Below are positions 1 to 8,197 of a stretch of DNA of 22,620 nt, in pieces. Both the position numbers and the translations under genes were made by a program. The stretch is from positions 1 to 22,620 of the IMG/VR virus record IMGVR_UViG_3300049448_000009. The stretch is one strand, 5' to 3'. Numbering within the stretch: position 1 is the stretch's first letter; each line of letters starts with the position of its first letter. The notes below the pieces were generated by a model, which saw nothing but the letters and a program-made list of their open reading frames with translations, was not told the origin of the DNA and made no database searches. The stretch comes from a virus.

Positions 1-515
1 GCGCCGCTGTACGATTCCAGCCCTTCGGCGACGCCGGGATTGCCTGCCGTGCCCGGTGTTGCGCCGGAACCGGAAGCACCGCCGGCTGGACCGAGACGAC
101 CGCCGCCGACACCACCAGCGCTCGACGAACCCTGCTTACCGCCTTTCGCTGTCCAGATCGTCGTGTCGCCGGTGAATGTCGTGTCACCGCCATCAGCGGA
201 CGCGGCAGACGCGCCGACGCTGAAGTTGTAAAGCGTGTTCGGCGTGCAGGGAATCGTGCGCCGTGTGTATTCACCAGACCCACCGCCGGCGCGCGGGCCG
301 CTCGCGCCGGTGCCTGACGGAATCGTGCCGCCGCCGGCCGCCTGCAAAATGATTTCGATGGCCTGCGCCCAGCTCGGCGACGTGACCGAGCCTGCGCCGC
401 TCGTCGTGACGGTGACGAACGTGCTGTTGCTCTGCGTGCTTCCCGCAGCCGGCGGCACCGGCGGGAAGATGAAGATAAAGCCGCGCTGCTTTTTTCTGAA
501 CGGTGGCTGCATCAT
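1..515 (-). CDS. Glycine-rich tail fibre / tail-tip adhesin, N-terminal part (3' end outside window)
   Basis: The frame stays open from ATG-ATG at 515 to the window edge, giving 171 codons without a stop. The product starts MMQPPFRKKQRGF, followed by a proline/serine/threonine stretch. From about residue 70 it is very rich in glycine, with GGG, GGGSGEY, DGGDTT, GGVGGGRLG and GGASGSG blocks separated by short beta-like stretches such as TLYNFSVGAS. This pattern is typical of phage glycine-rich tail-fibre domains, which form polyglycine sandwiches and bind host surface ligands. The ATG overlaps the stop of the upstream gene (TGATGATG), so translation is probably coupled. Its position right after the J-like gene fits a receptor-binding accessory. 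The C-terminus is not seen, so the exact family is open. Confidence 0.72.
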   Translation of the reverse strand, partial: MMQPPFRKKQRGFIFIFPPVPPAAGSTQSNSTFVTVTTSGAGSVTSPSWAQAIEIILQAAGGGTIPSGTGASGPRAGGGSGEYTRRTIPCTPNTLYNFSVGASAASADGGDTTFTGDTTIWTAKGGKQGSSSAGGVGGGRLGPAGGASGSGATPGTAGNPGVAEGLESYSG

Positions 516-865
516 CACGCGACCTCGACGCCACTGATGCGGCAGGAAATCTTGCCGGCGACGTCGGCGATCAAGTCAATGAAGTCGCCGGTCTGCATGT
601 TGGTCGAGCATGACGCCTGCAGCATCGCGCCAGCAGCGCCCGCCGGCGCAAGCACAAGCGCAGGCACCAGTGCGAACGCGTTGCTCGAGGCCTGCCCGCT
701 CGGCGTCAGCCGCAGCGTGATCGTGTGCGCGACGCTGTCGGTGTTGGCGAACCAGATGTCCTTGATGATTGCCTTCTTGCCCGACGGCACGGTGTACGGA
801 GCGCCGGCAGCAGCTGGTGCGAAGCCGGTGGCCATTGTGATGAGGACGACGGTATTCAGTGCCAT
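515..865 (-). CDS. Small tail-associated protein, function unknown
   Basis: The product has 116 residues. It begins MALNTVVLITMATGFAPAAAGAPYTVPSGKKAIIKDIWFAN, continues with alternating beta-like stretches (TITLRLTPSG), and has an alanine-rich middle (ALVPALVLAPAGAAGAM). The IIKDIWFAN and HTITLRL elements resemble a small all-beta sandwich of the kind found in phage tail-tip and fibre-accessory proteins; no named family is recognised with certainty. Its ATG shares one base with the stop of the J-like gene (TGATG), and its own stop overlaps the start of the glycine-rich fibre gene. Coupled expression with both suggests a tail-tip or fibre-attachment component. The hydrophobic N-terminus could be mistaken for a signal peptide, but it lacks the basic n-region. 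Confidence 0.75.
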   Translation of the reverse strand: MALNTVVLITMATGFAPAAAGAPYTVPSGKKAIIKDIWFANTDSVAHTITLRLTPSGQASSNAFALVPALVLAPAGAAGAMLQASCSTNMQTGDFIDLIADVAGKISCRISGVEVA

Positions 866-3405
866 CAGTTAGCGCCCACCCATGCGCTGATGTCGTTGAA
901 AATTGAGTATTGGATGAAGTTCTGCGTCCCATCGACGCCGACCGAAATCACGCCTAGCGTGCTGACGAAAATCGTGTCGGTGTTCAGAACCGCCGTGATG
1001 CCGACGCGCACATAGCGCATCGAACTGACAGCGACTTGCGCATTCACGCGCGTCCAGGCGTCGCCGACGTTCACCTTGTATTCGATGTACGGCTGCGCGA
1101 CGCCGCTGAGATTCAGATATTGCAGATTGCTGATGACGGTCGCATTGATGATGCCGCCGAGGTCGAGCGTCTGGCTTACCAGTCCCGAGATGCCTGCGGC
1201 GTGATACGTCGCCAGCGCGTTCGGATAGTTGGTCATCGCCAGCGGGAAAAGCGTATTCCACACGCTCGCCGTGTCGGTCATCCAGCCGCCGCTCTGCGCC
1301 GACATCAGCGTCAGAATGGGCGCGCCGGGGTCGAAGTTGGTGTAAGAGCTGGTCGTGTTCGGCGTGACAGTGATGTCGCAGTAAGCCGCGTTCGCTGATG
1401 GCTGGCCCTGCGGGAATGTCGCGCTGCGCACCGAGTCGAGTGCCTTGATGAAAATGCGGTGCAGGCCTGACGGAATCAGCGTGGTGTTCAGCGTGTTGCC
1501 GGGAAACGCGACGAAGGCGGTGAATTGCGCGCTCGCCCAGGTGTCGGTCGTCAAGCCGTAGCGAATCTCATATCCGGTCAGATCAAGGTCGGTCGCTGCG
1601 CCCCACGTCAGCCGCGTCTCGCCGTTGGTCGAATAGCCGGTGATGATGGGCACGTCCGACGGAATCGACAGCTTGCCGCTGTTGGTGATGTTGAACGTGG
1701 ACCACGCGCCTTCGACCAGCGCCGAGCGCGCGCGCACCTGCAGGGTATAGGGCAGATTTTCCGGCAGCGCATCGGTGACGAACTTGAGCTGATCGTGCGG
1801 CACGGAATAGCTCGACTGCTTCGTGCCCTGCGTGATGAGGACGTCATAGCCGTCGAGCAGGACATATCCGAAGTAAGCGATGCCGCCGCTGGCATAGTCG
1901 GCGGTGGTCGGTCCGTCCCATGTGATGATGAAGCGCGACGCATAGCGCCCCGTCTGAATCTGGTAAACGTCTTCGACGGCGTTCAGCCCGACGACGTTCG
2001 GCACGATCAACGGCGACGGCAGCGTGCTATCCATCGACGACGGGCCAGACGCCACGTCGTTCGAATACTTCGCATCGTCATACTCCAGACCGCTGACGCT
2101 CCATCGCCCAGGCTGCGCCGGGTCGAGCTTGAGACAGCGGAAGAGCTTGGCCGAAAGTCCGATGGGATGCGTCAGGTCGAACACGTCGCCGATTTCCATG
2201 CTTAGCCCATCGTCGAACATGCTGAACGTGCAGGACAGATCGGAGACGAGCGCTTCGTTCAGGCGCTCGACGGCGTAGCGATAGGCTTCGGCATAGCGCG
2301 TGATTCCCGGCTTCGCGATCTGCGTGACGCGTCGCGTCGTCGTGCCGTCAAGAACGCCCGGCGCATAGGCGGTCGCCTGCGCGTCGGTCCATGGCGTCTT
2401 GCTGGTGTCGGTGTAGGTCACCTGCACGACGGTCGGCAGGTTGCCGATGTCCTTCTTCGACAGCTTCAGCGTGCCGCCGACGATGCGGTCAGGACCGAGC
2501 GACACGACCGACGTCGATGGCGCGTCGAGAACCAGCCGCCACGTGTTGCCTTCCTTGAACGGAAAGCAGCCGGCGTAGTCGCACAGCACGGCGAGCCACG
2601 TGCGTTTCGTCTGCGGCGTGTCCAGCATCACGTCGAGCTGGTTGCGCACCGCGCCGCCGACCAGCTGATTGTTGCGTGCAGCGAGCGCGGCAACGTCGGT
2701 CCAGTTGACGAGGCCGCCCAGTCCATAGTCGGCATTGGTGATGAAGTCCGCGATGCAGTAGGCAGGAACTGTCGAATAGGCCTTCGCGCCGCCATTCACG
2801 GATGCGACCTTGAAACCACGCACGGTCGCATTCAGCGTCGGGAAGCCGCTGGTCTTGCTCGAGGCAATGCCGACGACGCTGTAGCAGATGCCCGGCAGCA
2901 CGTCGGCATACACCAGATGCTCCAGTCGCTTCGCGTTGACCAGCGTCGGGTCCGGTGCGACTTGGTTGCCGAGATAGTTGGTCACGTTGCTGGTCGTGAT
3001 CGTGTTCGACACTTCGACCGACTCAATCGCCGACACGCCGGCCGTCGTGCCGTAGCACCACACCACGAGCAGATAGAGCAGGCCGCCGGTCACCTGCACG
3101 CCGGCGATGCGTCCGCCGACTCTGCGTCGACCGTAGACCAGCGGCAGGATGCTGCCCGCGCCGGCGATCATTGCCTGCTGCTGCGAATTCTTGCGCGACG
3201 TTTTGTTCAGCGTCGACCGGGGCACATACGGGTCGACATAGTTGCCATTTCCGGTCAGCGCCAGAATGTAGTCGAGCGAGCCGGCATAGTTGCTTGCGCC
3301 GCTGCCGGGCAGGTTCGGCACATTGGCAAGGTCCGACGACATCGGCGCTGCGCCGATGCTCGGCGTCGCGGGCGCGTTCGGGTTCGGATAGAACGACGAC
3401 GGCAT
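865..3405 (-). CDS. J-like tail tip / host-specificity protein with Fn3-like domains
   Basis: This 846-residue protein fits the central tail-tip (host specificity, lambda gpJ-like) role at the distal end of the tail. The N-terminal 460 residues contain J-type elements: a hydrophobic GAGSILPLVYGRRRVGG segment near residue 85, then mixed alpha/beta hub domains (LAVLCDYAGCFPFKEGNTWRL near 265; EIGDVFDLTHP near 405). Two fibronectin-III-like repeats follow at about 475-575 (FIITWDGPTT, GYDVLI, YTLQVRARS) and 580-675 (TRLTWGAATD, GYEIRYGL). The C-terminal 150 residues look like a discoidin-type beta-sandwich (YIEYKVNVGDAWTRVN, MRYVRVGITAV) that could bind sugars. It is shorter than lambda J (about 1130 residues). 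The ATG lies 3 bases after the preceding stop. The role is known for the family; receptor binding is inferred. Confidence 0.88.
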   Translation of the reverse strand: MPSSFYPNPNAPATPSIGAAPMSSDLANVPNLPGSGASNYAGSLDYILALTGNGNYVDPYVPRSTLNKTSRKNSQQQAMIAGAGSILPLVYGRRRVGGRIAGVQVTGGLLYLLVVWCYGTTAGVSAIESVEVSNTITTSNVTNYLGNQVAPDPTLVNAKRLEHLVYADVLPGICYSVVGIASSKTSGFPTLNATVRGFKVASVNGGAKAYSTVPAYCIADFITNADYGLGGLVNWTDVAALAARNNQLVGGAVRNQLDVMLDTPQTKRTWLAVLCDYAGCFPFKEGNTWRLVLDAPSTSVVSLGPDRIVGGTLKLSKKDIGNLPTVVQVTYTDTSKTPWTDAQATAYAPGVLDGTTTRRVTQIAKPGITRYAEAYRYAVERLNEALVSDLSCTFSMFDDGLSMEIGDVFDLTHPIGLSAKLFRCLKLDPAQPGRWSVSGLEYDDAKYSNDVASGPSSMDSTLPSPLIVPNVVGLNAVEDVYQIQTGRYASRFIITWDGPTTADYASGGIAYFGYVLLDGYDVLITQGTKQSSYSVPHDQLKFVTDALPENLPYTLQVRARSALVEGAWSTFNITNSGKLSIPSDVPIITGYSTNGETRLTWGAATDLDLTGYEIRYGLTTDTWASAQFTAFVAFPGNTLNTTLIPSGLHRIFIKALDSVRSATFPQGQPSANAAYCDITVTPNTTSSYTNFDPGAPILTLMSAQSGGWMTDTASVWNTLFPLAMTNYPNALATYHAAGISGLVSQTLDLGGIINATVISNLQYLNLSGVAQPYIEYKVNVGDAWTRVNAQVAVSSMRYVRVGITAVLNTDTIFVSTLGVISVGVDGTQNFIQYSIFNDISAWVGAN

Positions 3406-3408
3406 GGC

Positions 3409-3735
3409 CTACAGCTCGCGCAGCGCCACGGTGACGGTCAGGACTTCCGGTTCGGCTGGCACGCAGACCGGTGGCGCAGCGAAGACGCACGAATAGGTGA
3501 CGCCGTCCAAGTCCCACGCGAAGTCGAAAAAATCGAAGCGGTGCAGATCGTAGAACGCCATGAGCGCGGCGAACGCGTCCTTGGTCAGAATGTGCTTGAT
3601 GGTGAATCGACTTTTGCGCGCAGGAAACCAGCCGCGAACATGAACGCCACCGCCGACGTCTTGGTCGATGGTGCGGTCATCCACTGCATCCTGCTGCGAG
3701 CCGAGGACCTGATTGAAGCCGGGATAAGTCGCCAT
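3409..3735 (-). CDS. Minor tail protein, lambda gpM-like (tail tip)
   Basis: The 108-residue product runs MATYPGFNQVLGSQ to VLTVTVALREL. It follows the pattern of small lambda gpM-like tail-tip proteins: an N-terminal beta region, a helix in the middle (KDAFAALMAFYDLHRF), then FFDFAWDLDGVTYSCVF where gpM-type proteins carry an F/W block, and a final strand (EVLTVTVALRE). The length matches gpM (about 109 residues). The ATG begins one base after the TGA of the upstream tail gene. A longer reading in this frame, starting upstream at 4098, is an out-of-frame shadow of that gene. It sits between the tape-measure block and J, where a tip adaptor is expected. The family call is by pattern only. Confidence 0.72.
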   Translation of the reverse strand: MATYPGFNQVLGSQQDAVDDRTIDQDVGGGVHVRGWFPARKSRFTIKHILTKDAFAALMAFYDLHRFDFFDFAWDLDGVTYSCVFAAPPVCVPAEPEVLTVTVALREL

Positions 3736-3736
3736 C

Positions 3737-4270
3737 TCAGAAACTTTCTGGTTGCAGAACGTAGGACTGACCGCCGAACACGATGACGGTGCCCGGTGGC
3801 GGCAACATGCTGAAGCCCTGTTCGACGGTGATGTATTTCGCCGGCGCGTATTGGACGCCGTCTTTCGCCTGACGCAGCGACACCTTGATGGCGGTGACGT
3901 TGGTGTCGATCTCGACATCGCCGCCGACGCCGTCGAACAGCAGCACCGGGTCGTCGTCCTGCGGGTCGTCGCCGTAGAATTTGAAAATGCGGATGGTGCG
4001 GTCAGCGATGCCTTCTTCCAGAATGAGCGTGCTGATGTCCAGTTCGGTGTTGTCGATGCTGAGCGACCCGCCCTGCGTCGCCGATGTCGCGTCGACACCG
4101 ATGCCGGTGACCGCGAAGCCCCACGCCAGCCAGTCGTTGCCGAGAACCGTCACGTCGCCGCGCGAGCAGAGACGCACCGGACTGCTGAACAGCATTTCGA
4201 GCAGGTAGCCCGGTGCCGTCAGCGGCTGCGCGATCTGCGTCGAGACGGAGACGGACAGCGCGCGCGTCAT
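3737..4270 (-). CDS. Distal tail / tail-tip protein
   Basis: The product has 177 residues and is rich in predicted beta strands (YLLEMLFSSPVRLCSRGDVTVLG, RTIRIFKFYGDD, PVLLFDGVGGDVEI, TVIVFGGQSYVLQ). It begins in an ATGA overlap with the tape-measure stop. The pattern of an N-terminal strand, a W-x-x-W/F block (DWLAWGFAV) and a repeated beta core resembles DUF2163-like or gpL-like tail-tip hub proteins that form the ring beneath the tape measure, but I cannot assign the family securely. It holds a single cysteine in the N-terminal half, so a gpL-type iron-sulfur cluster is not supported. It probably forms part of the tip complex with the next two gene products. Confidence 0.65.
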   Translation of the reverse strand: MTRALSVSVSTQIAQPLTAPGYLLEMLFSSPVRLCSRGDVTVLGNDWLAWGFAVTGIGVDATSATQGGSLSIDNTELDISTLILEEGIADRTIRIFKFYGDDPQDDDPVLLFDGVGGDVEIDTNVTAIKVSLRQAKDGVQYAPAKYITVEQGFSMLPPPGTVIVFGGQSYVLQPESF

Positions 4271-7200
4271 GGTCCGCTGCCGGCCAGGTTGCCGACTTCG
4301 GTGCCGGTCACGTCGACGTGGACGTTGACGTTGGTCGGCGTGCGCGCTGCAGTGAGCGATGTGTTGGCGGCATCGGTCTGCGTGTCGGCTGCGGTGTTCA
4401 TCTTGTCGGCAGCCTTCGCCAGATCGGACGCCACCGTCGTCATCTTGTCGGCGGCTGCGTCAAGGTGCTGCTGCGCCGTCAGTTGCACATCAGCGCCGGC
4501 GGCACCGAGTCGTTGCTGTGCGAGCGTGTCCGTCTCGGTGATGACTTTTTCGAACGCCGCAAGCGGACCCTGCATGGTCTTCAGGAACTCGGCCCACGAC
4601 GTGGCCTGCTGCTCGGACGTCATCTGGTCCCAGTTGTGTGACGCCTTCCACGCATCGCCGGCCTGCGACAGATACATATTCCACGACTTGGTCACTGCGG
4701 CGTCGATGTTCTTGTTCAGTTCCGAAATGCGCGCCGGGTCCGTCGCCGTCTTCAGTTCTTCCTGCCAGCCTTTGATCTGCGCCTGCCAATTGGAATAGCG
4801 CTGGTCGTCGGTGCGGATGGAGTCGTCGAGCGTCTCGAGCGTCGACGCGGTCAGCGCTTTCAGGTCGGCCGCGATCTGCTTGATGGCGATGAGCGCGTTG
4901 ACGGCGGCGGTGCCGTAGGCGGTCGTCGCGGTCGCGAGCGCTTGCGCAGCGGCTGCGCTGTCGTCGGTCTTGCCGATGAGTTCGGTCAGCGCATCGCCCT
5001 GCGCGGTCAGCGCCTGGAACTGGTCGTTCGTCGCGGTGACGTAGGCGTCGGACGCTGCTTTCGCCAAGTCCACTTTATCGGCGGCGAATATCAGCCCGGT
5101 CGCCGAAGCGATGGCGTTGATATTGTCGATGGAATCCTGCGTCGTGCCGATGGCCGCGATGAGGTTCGACTTGACGGCGTCGGGCAGCCCCTTCGTCACG
5201 TCTTCGAACGTGAGCAGCGAGTTGGCAAACTTCGCAATCTCGTCGGCAGTACCGGAGAAGCGGTCGAAGACATCGGCCAGCGGCTTGTCGAGTTCTTGGA
5301 AAGCGGCGGTCAGCACCTGCTTCAGCACGTCGCCGCCGTACTTCGTCAAAAAATCTTCGGTGCTGAACGTGCCTTCGATACCGGCGAAGGACATGCCCTG
5401 CAGCTTCGTGCGAAGCCGGTCGATCTGGTCGCCGGTCAGGCGCTCGCCGACGGCGTCGAGCGCCTGCGCGATGATCTTGTTGAACGCTTGCGCTGCCTGT
5501 CCGCTGAATTGCTTGGTGCCGGCGTCGAGGAACCCGACGTTGCCGAAGAACTTGGACGCCACCGACGCGTTGTCTTCGAATCCGGCCGTGCCCGCCTGAA
5601 TGCCGAACTGCGCCTGCACTTGCGACGGCTTCTGATTCGCTTGCCAGATCGAATAGGCGGCGACCGCCGCAAGCGCAATCCAGCCCGCGACCGGGATGGC
5701 CGCCATTGCAGCGCCCATCGTCGCCATCGCCGGCGCACCGCCGGCCGCCGTGGCGAGCGCCGGCATGAATGCGTCACCGGCAGCACCGGCAGCGAACGCC
5801 GCGCCGCCTTCGCCGAGCGTGCTGATGCCGCCGAGCGCCGCAGTGCCGAGCGACGACGCAGCCGAGCCGATCATGCTGCCCGGCCCGGTGAGGCTGCTGG
5901 CAAGGCTGCTGCCGACGCCCGACAGCGCCTGCGTGCCGCCCTGCACGACACCGGCTGCCGCGTTGGCAATCGGCTGCAGCAGCGGGCGCAGGACCAGCGT
6001 GCGGAACATATCTTCCAGCGCTTTGCGCAGGCCTGCGCCGAAACTTTCGCCCTTCTTGAACGCGTTGAAGAATCCGTCTTCCAGCGCCTTCTCAATGTTC
6101 TGCGACGTCTGCTTCCACGCGCGCTCTGTTTCCTGCGCTGCTGCGATGGCGTCGCCGCGAGCTGCAATCCGCTGCCACGTCTGAATTGCAATGGTCAGCT
6201 CGCGAATGTCGTGCGCGTTCTGTTGCGCGTTCGCGCTTATCAGTTGCTGATTCAGAATAAAAATTTGCGTCTCGGCGTTGGTCATGCCCATCGTCGCCAG
6301 CTGCGTGTCGAGCGACTTGTTCATGTCCTCGAGCGAGTTCGAATAGGCCGTCGCCGACGCGGCGGCGCGCGTGATCGCGTCTTCGACCGACCGCCACGCG
6401 TCGCCGGATGCCTTGACGCCAGCCGCCAGCTGATTCGCCGCGTCCGTCTTGCGCATGAAGTCGTCGAGCAGCGCGTTGGCCTTGTCGAACGGCACACGCG
6501 CGAGCGCAGCGCCGTACAGATAGAGCGCCGCCGTGCCCATGCCGATGCGCGTGTTCGTCTCGGCCAGATTGCGCTCATACGCTGCCGTCGCGTCGGCGAG
6601 ACGCTTGACTTCGTCGGCTGCCTTCTTCGCGGCGTCCGCCTGCTTGGTCGCGAACGGCTGCTGCTGCAGCAATTCAGCGACGAGCTGGCGATAGCGTTCA
6701 AGGTTCGGAATCGCGCCCGACTGCAGGCCGGCAGTCAGCACGGCCAAGTCTTTCGCGAAGCTCGACGAGAAGCCGAGTGACTTGCCTTCGATGGAATTGA
6801 TGACGCCGTTAAGCTCGTCCAGTTGCTTCGCGGTCAATCCCGCAGCTTCGCCCAGGCCAATGACGCCGAAGCGGTCGCGGTCCATCGCAGCAGCAAAAGC
6901 TACCGACGCTTGATGTGCCTCTTCTTGCTTCTGTCTTAGTTGCAGGTAGGCGCTGACCAGCGTGATGACCGGATTGGCAATCGAATGCCAGATGTCGGCG
7001 AGCTTCACGCTGTTGTCGGCGATCTTGACCGTCGGCCCCTCCAGCGATGCCAGCACTTCGCGCAGAGCGACCAGCGCATTGACGACGGCGATGATGCCGG
7101 GCAGCAGTTCGTTCGTGATCGCGATTTTCAGTTTGTTCGTGCCATCCTGCAGACGGGCGAACGCGTCTTCCGCTTCGCGCGCAGTTCTGGCCTGCTCGTT

Positions 7201-7809
7201 GGTGACCGAAGCTGCGACGGTGCCGTTGTCCGCCAGCGTCTTGAGAAACGCGCCGGCGTTCTGCGCGCCCTTGCCAAGCAACTCCATCGTCAGCGCGGTG
7301 CGCATGCCGCCTTCTTCGACGCGCTGCAGCGTGTCGGCGACGATCTGCAGCGCCTGTCCAGTCGGCAGCTGGCTCAGCGTCTTCGCATCCAGCCCGAGCT
7401 GCTCCAGTGCCTTCGCTGCCTTCGACGAGCCGTCGCCGGCTTCGAACAGTGCCTTGGACAAGCGCGCCGACATGGTCGACACCTGCTCCAGCGAGATGCC
7501 GCCATCTTCGGCAGCGAGACGCATGGAAGACAGCGCTTCGGCCGTCGTGCCCGAACGATCAGCCAGCCGCGATAGTTCGGCTTCAGCGGCGATAGTGGAT
7601 TCGATCATGTGTTCGAAGCCATACGCTGCCGCGCTGATGGTCAGCGATGCACCGAGCGACTTGAACAGACCGCTGACTGCGCTGAGTGACTTGGTCGTGT
7701 TCGCCGTGAAGGCTTGCAGTTCCTTGTCCATCCGCTCGACAGCGGTCAGCACTTCCGCGATGTCAGCGCCGAATTTAAGGACCAGTTCGCCGAACGATGC
7801 AGTGGCCAC
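4267..7809 (-). CDS. Tape measure protein
   Basis: At 1180 residues this is the largest protein here, and it sits immediately downstream of the G/T chaperone pair, where the tape measure is always found in lambda-like tails. It sets tail length, is extruded on infection and is wrapped by the chaperones during assembly. The N-terminus is helical (LVLKFGADIAEVLTAVERMDKELQAF) and has the typical LADRSGTTAEALSSMRLAAE segment. The middle contains long charged helices (around 370-420 and 540-600). A small-residue, alanine/glycine-rich stretch at about 640-720 includes a hydrophobic segment IPVAGWIALAAVAAYSIW near 703-720, a candidate membrane-inserting part. At about 0.15 nm per residue, a rule of thumb, the tail would be near 175 nm. 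The start is GTG, preceded by GAAAGG, two bases after the T-frame stop. Confidence 0.95.
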   Translation of the reverse strand: MATASFGELVLKFGADIAEVLTAVERMDKELQAFTANTTKSLSAVSGLFKSLGASLTISAAAYGFEHMIESTIAAEAELSRLADRSGTTAEALSSMRLAAEDGGISLEQVSTMSARLSKALFEAGDGSSKAAKALEQLGLDAKTLSQLPTGQALQIVADTLQRVEEGGMRTALTMELLGKGAQNAGAFLKTLADNGTVAASVTNEQARTAREAEDAFARLQDGTNKLKIAITNELLPGIIAVVNALVALREVLASLEGPTVKIADNSVKLADIWHSIANPVITLVSAYLQLRQKQEEAHQASVAFAAAMDRDRFGVIGLGEAAGLTAKQLDELNGVINSIEGKSLGFSSSFAKDLAVLTAGLQSGAIPNLERYRQLVAELLQQQPFATKQADAAKKAADEVKRLADATAAYERNLAETNTRIGMGTAALYLYGAALARVPFDKANALLDDFMRKTDAANQLAAGVKASGDAWRSVEDAITRAAASATAYSNSLEDMNKSLDTQLATMGMTNAETQIFILNQQLISANAQQNAHDIRELTIAIQTWQRIAARGDAIAAAQETERAWKQTSQNIEKALEDGFFNAFKKGESFGAGLRKALEDMFRTLVLRPLLQPIANAAAGVVQGGTQALSGVGSSLASSLTGPGSMIGSAASSLGTAALGGISTLGEGGAAFAAGAAGDAFMPALATAAGGAPAMATMGAAMAAIPVAGWIALAAVAAYSIWQANQKPSQVQAQFGIQAGTAGFEDNASVASKFFGNVGFLDAGTKQFSGQAAQAFNKIIAQALDAVGERLTGDQIDRLRTKLQGMSFAGIEGTFSTEDFLTKYGGDVLKQVLTAAFQELDKPLADVFDRFSGTADEIAKFANSLLTFEDVTKGLPDAVKSNLIAAIGTTQDSIDNINAIASATGLIFAADKVDLAKAASDAYVTATNDQFQALTAQGDALTELIGKTDDSAAAAQALATATTAYGTAAVNALIAIKQIAADLKALTASTLETLDDSIRTDDQRYSNWQAQIKGWQEELKTATDPARISELNKNIDAAVTKSWNMYLSQAGDAWKASHNWDQMTSEQQATSWAEFLKTMQGPLAAFEKVITETDTLAQQRLGAAGADVQLTAQQHLDAAADKMTTVASDLAKAADKMNTAADTQTDAANTSLTAARTPTNVNVHVDVTGTEVGNLAGSGP

Positions 7810-7811
7810 GG

Positions 7812-8189
7812 TCAGCCTTTCTTCGCTTTCGCCTTCTTGCTCATCGCCGACAGCAGGAATAATCCCGTCAGCGCCGTGCTGGAAATGCGTGCGCCTTTCT
7901 GTGCCGGCGTCTTCGCCGGCGGCAGGTCGACGACTTCATCCTTCGGCATCGCTTCCTTCATGTCTTCGGTGGTCAGCATGAAGTCGGCAAGCGTTGCGGC
8001 CTTGTGCTTGCGCAGGTCGCGGTGCTGGTTCGCGATGAGCGTGCAGAGCAGCGCGTTGCGCAGGTCCTGCCGACGCTCGCCGAACGGTTCCAGCCGGTAA
8101 TAGTCGACCCAGTCGAGCAGCTCGGCATAGGACATCTCATCGCCAAGCTGCTCGACCGTTTTGCCAAGTGCCAAGGCCACCCGATGCAT
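7812..8189 (-). CDS. Tail assembly chaperone, T-frame (expressed as G-T frameshift product)
   Basis: The ORF encodes 125 residues if read from ATG at 8189, beginning MHRVALALGKTVEQLGDEMSYAELLDWVDYYRLEPFG. This matches the C-terminal T domain of lambda-type tail assembly proteins (a helical core followed by a helix-turn-helix-like EMSYAELLDW element). The open frame extends upstream past 8189 as RIGGHPLKRF to the GGGAAAA slippery site, and the conserved part clearly begins in that extension. It is therefore probably made as a -1 frameshift extension of the G protein, about 248 residues in total, rather than from its own start: no ribosome binding site precedes the ATG. The C-terminus is lysine-rich (SKKAKAKKG). 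The G-T fusion normally recruits the tail tube protein to the tape measure. Confidence 0.85.
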   Translation of the reverse strand: MHRVALALGKTVEQLGDEMSYAELLDWVDYYRLEPFGERRQDLRNALLCTLIANQHRDLRKHKAATLADFMLTTEDMKEAMPKDEVVDLPPAKTPAQKGARISSTALTGLFLLSAMSKKAKAKKG

Positions 8190-8197
8190 GAAGCGCT

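Noticed and set aside
3409-4098. Long minus-strand reading joining the 108-residue tail protein to upstream codons
   Set aside because: The N-terminal part is an out-of-frame reading of the 177-residue tail gene; only the part after the ATG at 3735 has a protein-like composition.
7812-8189. Independent initiation of the T-frame ORF at ATG 8189
   Set aside because: There is no ribosome binding site, and the conserved segment RIGGHPLKRF lies upstream of the ATG, reachable only by the frameshift.
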